From Tildeniella nuda ZEHNDER 1965/U140 (GTDB lineage: Bacteria; Cyanobacteriota; Cyanobacteriia; Leptolyngbyales; Leptolyngbyaceae): 64,000 nucleotides of DNA. Shown piece by piece: positions 56,382 through 64,000 of this stretch. Location of the stretch: assembly GCA_019358895.1 (NCBI GenBank), contig JAHHIG010000002.1:248001-312000 (forward strand). The letters are read 5' to 3'. Both the position numbers and the translations under genes were made by a program. A model generated the notes under the pieces. The model was not told where the DNA came from. It was given only the letters and a program-made list of their open reading frames with translations, and did not search any database. How positions within the stretch are numbered: the first letter of the stretch is position 1; the number at the start of each line of letters is the position of its first letter.

Positions 56382-58550
56382 TCACCATGCCATCGCTGCC
56401 AATAATGACACATCTGGAATGAGTTCGGCACCCACATGCTCTGAAGCAACCCAATCGTTTTGCTGCTTTTCAGACGGCTTGCTGCGGCGCGTTTGTTGCC
56501 GTGGCGTGGTCTCGTTTGGCGATCGGGCGTTGGAAGGAGAGGTCAGACTTGTCGCGGGTAAATGACTGTTGGGCTGGCGACTGGCTAACTGGCGACTGGC
56601 AAATGGCACAGCGCTCAACAACTTAATTTCGGGTAACGCTGAGTGGTCTGATGTTACAGGCGCGGCATCGGGCTTAGCAGGCTCCGTTGCGGGAACCATT
56701 GAGTCGGATGCTGGACTTGCACCATTGAAATCGGTTGCACCCGGCTGCATTGAGTCAAGCGGCGTACGGTTCGGTGAGGTGATGAATGAATCGGTAGGGT
56801 TGGCGAACCCAGAGTGCTTTTTCTTCTGGAATGAAGGCGGTTGTACACTCTCGCTGGGGCTAGGCGTTGGAGACAGGGATTCTGTAGGAGCGGATGTCAC
56901 AGTCGGTTCGGGTGTACTGAGGATCGTGTTGGTAGGCTGTACGGGTGGTACGATCGACGTTGCTGCCGCTTCAGGATTCGCTGGACGGGCATCTAGCGCT
57001 ACAGGCGATCGCATCGGTTGCTGAAACCCACTGGATCGATCGGCGATTTGGTTCAGAATTTGGGCGCTGCGATCGGTGGCAACTTGCGGTTTGTAACCCC
57101 GCACTTCCACAGGAACAAATTCCACCTTCATCTGCTTGTCTTTAAGAGCGACCTTCAGGACAGCGGTATCGTAGTCACTACGGGAATTGCCACCAAAGAT
57201 AAAGTTGCCCATTGAGTAGGCGATCGGACGACCTTTGTAGATTTCTGCGCCTTGCAACACATGAGGATGGTGCCCCACGATGACATCAGCACCCTGGTCG
57301 ATCGTGAAATGCGCCAGATTTACCTGCCAGTCGGCGGGATGGGTTGCCAACTCTTCGCCCCAGTGATAGTTCACAATCACCCAATCCACCTGACTACGAA
57401 CGGCTTTAATGTCTTCAGCAATACGCTGTTCGTCGGCGTAGTTAGTGCCAGCCCTGGTCTCGCCTGCACTTTCAAAATCCGCACCGTAGTAGCCAAAATA
57501 CGCCACTCGCTGCCCCTTCACGTCAATGATTTCGGGACGACGCGCTTCTTTCACATCTCGTCCGGCACCAACGTGTTCAACGCCAGCTTCTTTCAGCGTT
57601 TCTAGCGTCTCCAACAGCCCAGGTTCCTGGTAATCCATCGCGTGATTGTTAGCCAAAGTCACCAAGCTGACACCGCCGCTGGTCAGCGCTTTCACTGAAT
57701 CTGGATGGGCTTTGAAGTTGAACTTCTTATCGGGTAGCGGAATGGTTGCTCTCGTCAAAGGATTTTCCAGGTTCACCATGCCCACGTCTGCCTTGCGGTA
57801 CGCATCCATGTTGGCGAAGGTGCGCTCGTAGTCTTGCCCGATCGCATCGGCAAAATGGTCAGACAGCGTGACATCACCCGCAAACATGAGCGTGACCGTT
57901 GGGTCATTCGGATCAGGGACGCGATCGTGCTTGACCACAGGTATCGTCTCCAGGGCTGCCTGTACCGTATCGGGGCGAATGGATGGATTTGGGCTGGGGG
58001 TTGCATTGGGCAACGAGGAAGAGGCGATCGCGTTGGTTTGCTCAGAGGGCGCTTTGGAAAAACCTAAAACGCAGCCGAAGACGAACGCAAAAACGGGTGG
58101 TCCGCTGATCAACATTGAGCGCATTGTCTTGAGTTGCGATCGCTGTTGCGCAGTTTGGCGAAGCTGAGTCCGAAGGTGCTGCGATCGCTGCTTTCTGGCA
58201 CGACGCGCAGGCGAAACGACCCGTACACTCTGCTCCCATAGCATTGCTTGTTCATGCGTCAGCTTGCCAGCAATGCGAATACCCTCAATTTGGGCAGAGT
58301 TTAGCTTCCAGATGCGATGACAGATCAAGCGAATCAGTTGACTGCGCCACGGCTCAGTCAGTTCATGTTGCTCCGACGACAGCGGAAACTCGACCAGCAC
58401 CTTCAGGCAGCCCGGACGGATGCCACCCACACAAGCCCGCATACCGTGGGGCATGAGCACCGAATTCAGCCAGTGCGCGATCGCCTGGAAATTTCCCGCC
58501 CGCGCCAGTTCTACTAGCGATGGATGGTGAAGACTTTCTGTATAAACCAT
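56382..58550 (-). CDS. CapA-family protein with cyanobacterial N-terminal domain
   Basis: The 722-residue protein has an N-terminal domain (about 1-110) shared with the 8157-9098 protein, a membrane segment (about 143-165) and a CapA/PGA_cap metallophosphatase-like domain (about 218-470). That domain contains LMFAGDVTLSD, VNLENPLTRA, LANNHAMDYQ, VNYHWGEE and GHHPHVLQGAEIY. A long P/S/T-rich tail follows. CapA domains occur in poly-gamma-glutamate and other envelope-polymer systems; the substrate here is not known. It lies 9 bp from the epimerase-like gene in the same direction, so the two may be co-transcribed. Confidence 0.85.
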   Translation of the reverse strand: MVYTESLHHPSLVELARAGNFQAIAHWLNSVLMPHGMRACVGGIRPGCLKVLVEFPLSSEQHELTEPWRSQLIRLICHRIWKLNSAQIEGIRIAGKLTHEQAMLWEQSVRVVSPARRARKQRSQHLRTQLRQTAQQRSQLKTMRSMLISGPPVFAFVFGCVLGFSKAPSEQTNAIASSSLPNATPSPNPSIRPDTVQAALETIPVVKHDRVPDPNDPTVTLMFAGDVTLSDHFADAIGQDYERTFANMDAYRKADVGMVNLENPLTRATIPLPDKKFNFKAHPDSVKALTSGGVSLVTLANNHAMDYQEPGLLETLETLKEAGVEHVGAGRDVKEARRPEIIDVKGQRVAYFGYYGADFESAGETRAGTNYADEQRIAEDIKAVRSQVDWVIVNYHWGEELATHPADWQVNLAHFTIDQGADVIVGHHPHVLQGAEIYKGRPIAYSMGNFIFGGNSRSDYDTAVLKVALKDKQMKVEFVPVEVRGYKPQVATDRSAQILNQIADRSSGFQQPMRSPVALDARPANPEAAATSIVPPVQPTNTILSTPEPTVTSAPTESLSPTPSPSESVQPPSFQKKKHSGFANPTDSFITSPNRTPLDSMQPGATDFNGASPASDSMVPATEPAKPDAAPVTSDHSALPEIKLLSAVPFASRQLASRQPNSHLPATSLTSPSNARSPNETTPRQQTRRSKPSEKQQNDWVASEHVGAELIPDVSLLAAMAW

Positions 58551-58848
58551 GAATATCCAACCTCACTCTCTGCCGCATCACACCTGGTCATACGGTTTCT
58601 GCCGCTGGTTAGCTTTGCATTACCGCAATCATTAGTTCATTAATACTCTATAATTCTCAACTTTCGGCAAAAAAACGCCAGCAAAGTGCCTAAATCTTTA
58701 GGATTCATCTAGTCAAGAGGTGTAGTCGTAATCTTAGGATTTTTCTGGGCTATCAAAGATGGGCGATCGTCCGAACATTCAATTTAGGGGCTGCTGACCC
58801 GCTCAATTCACTGCAAAATGAAGGTAGTGATTTTTACAACGCGCTGAC

Positions 58849-60252
58849 ATGGTGACATTGCCCGCCCATCTGAAGGACTTGCTCTCTGACCTCATGACGC
58901 GCTACCGCACTCGCGTAGATTACCTGGCAGTGCGCCTCGAAGCGGCAGAAGGAGCCGATATTCTCCTGCGGGGCGACAAAATTGAAACGTTAACAGAAGG
59001 AATTTCGATCGGGGGGCAGGTGAGAGCCTGTCATAAAGGCGGTTGGGGCTTTGCCAGCTTCAATCAACTCTCGACGCTGAGCGATCGCATTGAAGAGGCG
59101 ATCGCGGCTGCCCATCTGGTTGGTGATGAAGAAACGCTGTTAGCACCCATCACACCCATTCAAGATACCTGCATCCTGCCGCTGACGGGCACCGATCCCC
59201 GCCAGATTCCGCTGATTCAAAAAAAAGCGCTTTGTCAGCATTACAGCGAGATTCTTCGCAGCGTCAGTCCTCAGATTGCAACGACTTCTGTCCGCTATGG
59301 CGATAGCGCTCAACACGTTATTCTCGCTACATCTGAGGGAACGCTGTTAGAGCAATCGTGGGTTGACATGGAAATGCGGTTTGCTGCCACCGCTCGTAAC
59401 GGTGAAACAGTGCAAACCGGACGCGAAACCACAGGCTCCCGCAAAGCGTATGAAGACCTGCTGGGTTTGGATGCTCAAGTGCGTCATGCTGCACAACGAG
59501 CCGTTGACTCACTGGTGCTACCACCTGTGCGAGGCAACACCTACACCGTTGTGATTGATCCCATCCTTACCGGGCTGTTTGTGCATGAATCGTTCGGGCA
59601 CCTTTCCGAAGCTGATATGACGTATGAAAACCCTGACTTGATGGAAGTGATGAGTATCGGACGGCAGTTTGGTTCTGCAGATCTGCAAATTTTTGACGGT
59701 GCCGCTCCTGCGGGTCATCGCGGCAGCTACTTCTATGATGACGAAGGCACCCCAGCTACCACTACGCAATTAATCAAAGATGGCGTTCTGGTTGGACGAC
59801 TTCACTCTCGTGAAACTGCGGGCAAGTTGGGTGAAACTGCTACTGGTAATGCTCGTTGCCTTAACTACCACTACCCGCCGATCGTCCGTATGACTAACAC
59901 CTGGATCGAGCGCGGTAAGACGCCCGTTGCCGACCTATTCAACGGCATCCAGGAAGGCGTATACGCCCGCAACTGGTTGGGCGGTATGACCAATGGCGAA
60001 ATGTTTACCTTCACAGCAGGCGAGGCATGGATGATTCGGAATGGCGAACTTGCCGAACCTGTTAGAGATGTCACCCTCTCAGGTAACGCGTTCAAGACGT
60101 TAGGAGAAATTGAGGCGATCGGCGACGATTTCTTTTGGGATGAATCTGGCGGCTGTGGCAAAGGTGGACAGAGCGGCTTACCCGTCGGCTGCGGTGGTCC
60201 TAGCTTAAGGATTCGCAACGTTGTTGTCGGTGGAGAAGCGATGGAAGACTAG
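58849..60252 (+). CDS. tldD: TldD-family metalloprotease
   Basis: The 467-residue protein carries the zinc motif HESFGH (H246, E247, H250) in VHESFGHLSEADM, with YENPDLMEV and GGMTNGEMFTFTAGEAW further on. TldD works with PmbA (TldE) to cleave unfolded peptides, and in other bacteria matures microcin and processes the CcdA antitoxin. PmbA is not adjacent here. TldD has the active site; PmbA lacks the HExxxH, so this is the catalytic subunit. Confidence 0.92.
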   Translation: MVTLPAHLKDLLSDLMTRYRTRVDYLAVRLEAAEGADILLRGDKIETLTEGISIGGQVRACHKGGWGFASFNQLSTLSDRIEEAIAAAHLVGDEETLLAPITPIQDTCILPLTGTDPRQIPLIQKKALCQHYSEILRSVSPQIATTSVRYGDSAQHVILATSEGTLLEQSWVDMEMRFAATARNGETVQTGRETTGSRKAYEDLLGLDAQVRHAAQRAVDSLVLPPVRGNTYTVVIDPILTGLFVHESFGHLSEADMTYENPDLMEVMSIGRQFGSADLQIFDGAAPAGHRGSYFYDDEGTPATTTQLIKDGVLVGRLHSRETAGKLGETATGNARCLNYHYPPIVRMTNTWIERGKTPVADLFNGIQEGVYARNWLGGMTNGEMFTFTAGEAWMIRNGELAEPVRDVTLSGNAFKTLGEIEAIGDDFFWDESGGCGKGGQSGLPVGCGGPSLRIRNVVVGGEAMED

Positions 60253-60261
60253 AAGCTTTGA

Positions 60262-60475
60262 AAGAAACCGGGTTTCTGAGCGCAGTTTCGATCTTTGAAA
60301 CCATCTTCTCGTTGAGAAACCCGATTCTGTGTAAGCCGATCTTAAAAAGCGGCGTTGCTGAATTGAGGTATGAACCGCAAAATCCGCCCTCACCCTAACC
60401 CTCTCCCAAAGGGCGAGGGGACAAGAATTCTAGCTCCCTTCTCCCCAGGGAGAAGGGCTGGGGATGAGGGAAAAT
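60262..60475. repeat. Dispersed intergenic repeat cluster (two palindromic elements)
   Basis: The first element has AGAAACCGGGTTTCT (60264-60278) with a partner GAGAAACCCGATTCT near 60314. The second, at about 60388-60475, has CCCTCACCC and AACCCTCTCCC opposite GGGGATGAGGG, with an inner stem CCCTTCTCCC/GGGAGAAGGG. Both fold into hairpins and resemble repeat types seen between genes in many cyanobacteria. Confidence 0.75.
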
Positions 60476-60532
60476 CATACTTGCATTCAGCAACGCCTAA
60501 AAAGCTAACGTCCATTTTTTAGCCTTTAGCCT

Positions 60533-61111
60533 TTAGCTTTCGTCCTTACCCTCACTCTCTGGCGGCAGCCGCCCTCGTCGCTTGCGGGCTTCCATTGCAC
60601 GTTCAAGCACGTCTAGAAGTCCAGGTGCTTCTTCTTGCATCTTCAGCAGCAACCGTTCTCCTTCCGTGACATCACCCGGATCTTCGCCCGTTTCCATGAC
60701 CGTTTGGAGACGAGGCAACGCAATTTCATCAACCAACTCAACCAGACTATACAGGCAGCGATTAAACTGACGCTCAGTGAGGGTGGAATCTTCTAAAGGA
60801 AACTCAATGATGGCGCGAATTTCGCCGTCTGACGGGTCGTACTCCCATTGCAACATTTTGGTTTCCCAGGAGATGCAAAGCATCGTTTGCAGAATCGCTG
60901 CTTTGTGAGGATGATTGTTGACCCCAGAAAGTACGCGTGGCGCAAACAGCTCAAAAAATTCACCGTCTTCATCAAGCTGGATGACAATAAGGAACTCTTG
61001 AATGTTCTCGGCGTAAACGCCTGTAAGAATGCGGCATTCATCTTCGTCAAGCTTATATTTCCACCCTTTGTTGTCCAGGTAGCCAGCAATTTGTTGCAGC
61101 GTCGCGCCCAT
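60533..61111 (-). CDS. YbjN-like (T3SS-chaperone-fold) protein
   Basis: The 192-residue acidic protein begins MGATLQQIAGYLDNKGWKYK and contains FLIVIQLDEDGEFFELFAPR and LCISWETKMLQWEYDPSDGE, as in YbjN and related proteins with the type III secretion chaperone fold. The C-terminus is a charged helix (EARKRRGRLPPESEGKDES). The function is unknown; YbjN proteins affect stress and motility in other bacteria. Confidence 0.75.
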   Translation of the reverse strand: MGATLQQIAGYLDNKGWKYKLDEDECRILTGVYAENIQEFLIVIQLDEDGEFFELFAPRVLSGVNNHPHKAAILQTMLCISWETKMLQWEYDPSDGEIRAIIEFPLEDSTLTERQFNRCLYSLVELVDEIALPRLQTVMETGEDPGDVTEGERLLLKMQEEAPGLLDVLERAMEARKRRGRLPPESEGKDES

Positions 61112-61552
61112 ATAAAAGTCTCGCTAAAAACCTGAAAGCCTGCGTGTGCCCCAGGTGACTGATGGTGAATAGTGGATTCGGAGGTAGAGATAAACCTCAA
61201 CGGTTTGCCTTCAACAATTATCGTCTAAAGTTTAGCCAAATCAGAAACGGTTGCCATGCTGCAATCGATTTGCCGTCGCGCACGATCGCGTCCCGCAAGG
61301 AGTGCTTGAGCCATTGGCGACAACGGACGATCGCTGCCTCAGTCTGTGAGCTTACCTCAGACCGTGAGCTTACCTCAGACCGTGAGCTTACCTCAGACCG
61401 TGAGCCTGAGAGTTGTACAGAAATAACAGCATGGTCTGTAGCCGTCAGCCGTCAGCCGTCAGCGAAAAGCTGATCGCTGATCCAAAAGTGTGCCGTTATT
61501 TTTTAGCAAGCTCTTGCTACTCAACAAGCCCTGAAACTTAATGCTGAGTTAC
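61112..61552. other. Intergenic region with an 18-bp tandem repeat
   Basis: Four copies of an 18-bp unit lie at 61338-61409, and a CAGCCGT heptamer series at about 61441-61463. The frame at 61162-61473 reads through both and is not a credible gene. Confidence 0.65.
61338..61409 (+). repeat. 18-bp tandem repeat, four copies
   Basis: Unit CTCAGACCGTGAGCTTAC occurs at 61338, 61356, 61374 and 61392; the middle two are identical and the outer two diverge slightly. Each unit contains CTCA-GACCG-TGAG, a small hairpin. It lies between coaE (its downstream side) and the YbjN-like gene. Confidence 0.88.
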
Positions 61553-62206
61553 TCACCCACGAGGCGCGGTAAGGCGAACGGGCTGATGTACGAGTCCAGC
61601 ATCCACTTGCCGAAACAGATGCTCTAGCGTTGAAGTATTGTCCAGCACCAGATCGGCATGAGCCGCCTTTTTCTGAATCGACATTTGGCTATCAATCCGA
61701 GCACGAGCCTGCTGTAGGCTGAGGCGATCGCGCTCCATCAACCGTTCTATCTGTTGCTCTTGGGGGCAACGCACTACCCAGGTCTCAGTCACTAAATCCG
61801 TCATACGCGCTTCAAACAGCAGCGGAATCACCAGCACGACGATGAGAGGCTGTGTGTCTCGCATTGATAAGGCTTGCATGGCTTCGATCAGGCGATCGCG
61901 GACGTGAGGATGAATCTGCTGCTCTAACCACAACCGTTCTGGCGGACTGCTAAAAATAATGTCTCCCAGCCGATGACGATCCAGCGTTCCATCTGATGAC
62001 AGCACGCCTGCACCATAGCGTTCAGCAATTTCTACCAGCACAGGTAAACCTGGCTCAACTGCTTCTCTCGCGTAAACATCAGCATCCAGAACAGGCAGCT
62101 TGTGAACAGTTGACAGATAGTTCGACACAGTGGTTTTGCCCATCCCAATGCCACCCGTAAGACCGATGAGGCGCTGAAATAGCTGAGCTTGGCTGCGAGT
62201 GTTCAT
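61553..62206 (-). CDS. coaE: Dephospho-CoA kinase
   Basis: This enzyme makes the last step of coenzyme A synthesis by phosphorylating dephospho-CoA. The product from ATG 62206 (MNTRSQAQLFQRLIGLTGGI) has Walker A GLTGGIGMGKTT, the catalytic D in PVLDADVYAREAV, LVVIPLLFEA-like VLVIPLLFEA and a lid with ERLMERDRLSLQQARARI. The start at 62290 is less likely, since it adds 28 residues with no family match. Length is normal (217 residues). Confidence 0.93.
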   Translation of the reverse strand: MNTRSQAQLFQRLIGLTGGIGMGKTTVSNYLSTVHKLPVLDADVYAREAVEPGLPVLVEIAERYGAGVLSSDGTLDRHRLGDIIFSSPPERLWLEQQIHPHVRDRLIEAMQALSMRDTQPLIVVLVIPLLFEARMTDLVTETWVVRCPQEQQIERLMERDRLSLQQARARIDSQMSIQKKAAHADLVLDNTSTLEHLFRQVDAGLVHQPVRLTAPRG

Positions 62207-62290
62207 ACGTAGACACCTGACGATGTGAAGGTGATCTGCCAGCAAGGGTTCTCTAAGTTTAGGGTCACTCAAGCAAGGCGCTGCAATCAA

Positions 62291-62793
62291 AGCAGTTGAG
62301 CCAGAAAAGTTAGAACAGCCCTGATATCCTTGGCGCTGACAAGAGCCACCTGAATCCTGCGAGTTTCCTAAATAATGAACGAAAATTTAGCAAAATGAGC
62401 AAACAGAACTCAATTAGCAGGTGGACAGACCGATACCACGAAGATAGACAGTAGATGCTAGGTCATTGCAGCTCTAGCCTATTACGCCTTACCGTCTAGC
62501 GAGGCATCGACGAATACGTTTACAGTCGTTCCGAAGGCTTTCCAAAGGCTTTTTGAAGGCTTTTTGGAAGTAAGCTCCACACGCTGCCGTCCTAATCTAC
62601 AGAATAGAAAGCGTTTTCTCCAGCGGCAAAAAACACCTTAGCGGCACTTGTAGCCTTTTGCCTCTTGTCTTCCTCAATCCGCACATGCGTCACCACTTCA
62701 AAAAAATGCTGCGTCAAACGATGGAATCGCTCTCTACCCCTTTACAATAAAAAGCAGAGCTGTGTCCAGTACCCAGTCCAGCGGAGTCATACC
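62291..62793. other. Spacer upstream of coaE and ndhM
   Basis: This divergent spacer contains three direct copies of AAGGCTTT-type sequence at about 62537-62572, which could pair as CCAAAAAGCC, and a frame from 62665 that only extends ndhM backwards. No separate gene is seen. Confidence 0.5.
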
Positions 62794-63135
62794 ATGCTGT
62801 TAAAATCCACTACTCGACACATCCATATTTTTACGGCTGTGATCGAAAATAATGAACTCGTCCCTAGTGACAGCGTACTAACGCTCGATATTGACCCAGA
62901 CAACGAATTCAATTGGAATGAAGAGTCTGTACAGAAGGTGTATCGCAAGTTCGATGAGTTAGTCGAATCCTATAGTGGAGCTGACTTGACCGACTACAAC
63001 CTCCGTCGTATTGGCTCCGATCTAGAGCATTTTGTACGATCGCTCCTGCAAAAAGGCGACATTTCTTATAACCTCAACAGTCGCGTACTGAACTACAGCA
63101 TGGGTTTACCGCGCGTTGCTGCGGGTGAAAACTAG
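62794..63135 (+). CDS. ndhM: NAD(P)H-quinone oxidoreductase subunit M
   Basis: From ATG 62794 ([20 protein letters not shown]) the 113-residue protein matches NdhM of cyanobacterial NDH-1. Visible signatures are [40 protein letters not shown] and [13 protein letters not shown]. NdhM is a hydrophilic subunit of the NDH-1 complex in thylakoid membranes, used in cyclic electron flow and respiration. The frame runs back to 62665 but that part is not conserved. Confidence 0.95.
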   Translation: MLLKSTTRHIHIFTAVIENNELVPSDSVLTLDIDPDNEFNWNEESVQKVYRKFDELVESYSGADLTDYNLRRIGSDLEHFVRSLLQKGDISYNLNSRVLNYSMGLPRVAAGEN

Positions 63136-63417
63136 CGCCTCACTGACTGAGAATGCTGATACGGGCGATCGGGCAGCGCTTACTTTTGACAGCGGTATTG
63201 ACTGAACGTCCGGCACCTCTTTCACAAAGCGTTATCGATCACTGCTTTTTCGCTCGAAAACGCTTAACGGCAGCGATTTGCTTTAGATTTTTTAATAAAA
63301 ACTCTCATCAAATCAGTCTACCGTAACAATTGGGTGGGTTATCAAAGAGGTCGAACTGCGTTCATCGATCGACGCATCATCCAGCATCAAGTCAACGTTA
63401 GATTTAGAAGATTTAGC

Positions 63418-64000
63418 ATGAGCAGTAATTTAGCAACAAAGCTACGTGAGGGCACCAAAAAGTCTCACTCAATGGCTGAGAACGTCGGTTTCGTGAAATG
63501 CTTTTTAAAGGGAGTTGTCGAGAAAAACTCCTACCGCAAGCTTGTAGCCAACCTTTACTTTGTCTACTCAGCAATGGAAGAAGAGATGGAGCGCCATCAG
63601 CACCATCCGCTTCTCTCTAAAATCTATTTCTCCGAACTAAACCGCAAAGCGTCGCTAGAGCAGGATTTGTATTACTACTTCGGCAGCAATTGGCGAGAGC
63701 AGGTGTCTCCCTCTCCAGCCGCTGAAGCGTATGTGCAACGCATTCGTGAAATCTCTCAGACGGCTCCTGAACTGCTGATCGCTCATTCTTACACCCGTTA
63801 CTTAGGCGATCTTTCCGGCGGTCAAATCTTGAAAGGCATTGCGCAACGTGGCATGAATCTTTCAGAAGGCAACGGTACAGCGTTCTACGAGTTCAACAAC
63901 ATCGCCGACGAAAAGCAGTTTAAGGCAACCTACCGTCAGGCAATGAACGATCTACCGATCGATGACGCAACTGCCGATCGCATTGTTGACGAAGCAAACG
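63418..64000 (+). CDS. ho1: Heme oxygenase, 5' part (cut by window edge)
   Basis: From ATG 63418 (MSSNLATKLREGTKKSHSMA) the frame runs 194 codons to the window edge, most of a roughly 240-residue protein. H17 is the proximal heme ligand, VKCFLKGVV and YLGDLSGGQILKG are the distal helix signatures. The enzyme opens heme to biliverdin, the precursor of phycobilin pigments. It is the usual cyanobacterial type; downstream genes are outside the window. Confidence 0.96.
   Translation, partial: MSSNLATKLREGTKKSHSMAENVGFVKCFLKGVVEKNSYRKLVANLYFVYSAMEEEMERHQHHPLLSKIYFSELNRKASLEQDLYYYFGSNWREQVSPSPAAEAYVQRIREISQTAPELLIAHSYTRYLGDLSGGQILKGIAQRGMNLSEGNGTAFYEFNNIADEKQFKATYRQAMNDLPIDDATADRIVDEAN

Noticed and set aside
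61338-61409. CRISPR array
   Set aside because: The 18-bp units are directly adjacent with no spacers and no cas genes are seen.
62533-62580. Triple AAGGCTTT repeat as a regulatory element
   Set aside because: The copies are short, the spacing uneven and no gene start is close; it could be chance.

Overview
This window is a chromosomal segment of a cyanobacterium. The main evidence is the split RNA polymerase (separate rpoB, rpoC1 and rpoC2), the conserved block rpsT-tatD-rpoB-rpoC1-rpoC2, the NDH-1 subunit NdhM, a heme oxygenase, many HIP1 octamers (GCGATCGC) and several cyanobacteria-only families (DUF3288, a DUF6335-like protein, an NdhM-type small protein). Heptameric tandem repeats between genes suggest a filamentous or repeat-rich lineage, but the species cannot be named from the sequence. 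I see no rRNA, CRISPR array, prophage or intact insertion sequence; there is one tRNA.

Layout. 0-10.9 kb: the 5' end of a YvcK-type gene, an ATPase and MCE protein of an Mla/TGD-type lipid transporter, DUF3288, an FtsL-like protein with the division transpeptidase FtsI, a VOC protein, a histidine phosphatase, a membrane protein with a cyanobacterial N-terminal domain, and a HerA-like ATPase. 11-18.4 kb: a GAF histidine kinase, an ABC1/UbiB kinase-like protein, a small secreted protein, an HtrA-type protease, an InrS/CsoR-type metal sensor and a CRP-type regulator. 18.4-25.5 kb: an 0.8-kb gap with a strongly structured element, then the most unusual locus here. It comprises a 1276-residue acidic protein ending in nine FTLEG-DDLF-like motifs and an Hsp70/actin-fold ATPase. 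The two frames meet at an in-frame A AAA AAG heptamer within a run of ten A, so a -1 shift would make one 1933-residue protein. 25.5-33.8 kb: a truncated RecQ, a Tat-exported MnSOD, tRNA-Gly(CCC), a c-di-AMP (ydaO-yuaA type) riboswitch ahead of a NitT/TauT-type ABC operon whose binding-protein gene is bracketed by 160-bp inverted repeats, a DUF1611 protein, and one dead plus one apparently intact toxin-antitoxin pair.

33.9-50.9 kb is mostly housekeeping: rpoC2, rpoC1, rpoB, tatD and rpsT on the minus strand, then hisD, an SRPBCC protein followed directly by a VKOR fragment, Hsp33, a ChaB-like protein, hemL and a GT21-like glycosyltransferase. 51-58.6 kb carries a cyclic-peptide-type ABC exporter, a second glycosyltransferase, a small secreted protein, a HAD phosphatase, an aldose-epimerase-like protein and a CapA-family protein that shares its N-terminal domain with the 8.2-kb gene. 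58.8-64 kb holds TldD, a YbjN-like protein, CoaE, NdhM and the 5' part of heme oxygenase.

Functionally, the window mixes transcription, division, tetrapyrrole and photosynthetic electron-transport genes with envelope and transport genes. The annotations rest on reading motifs by eye; no database search was run.
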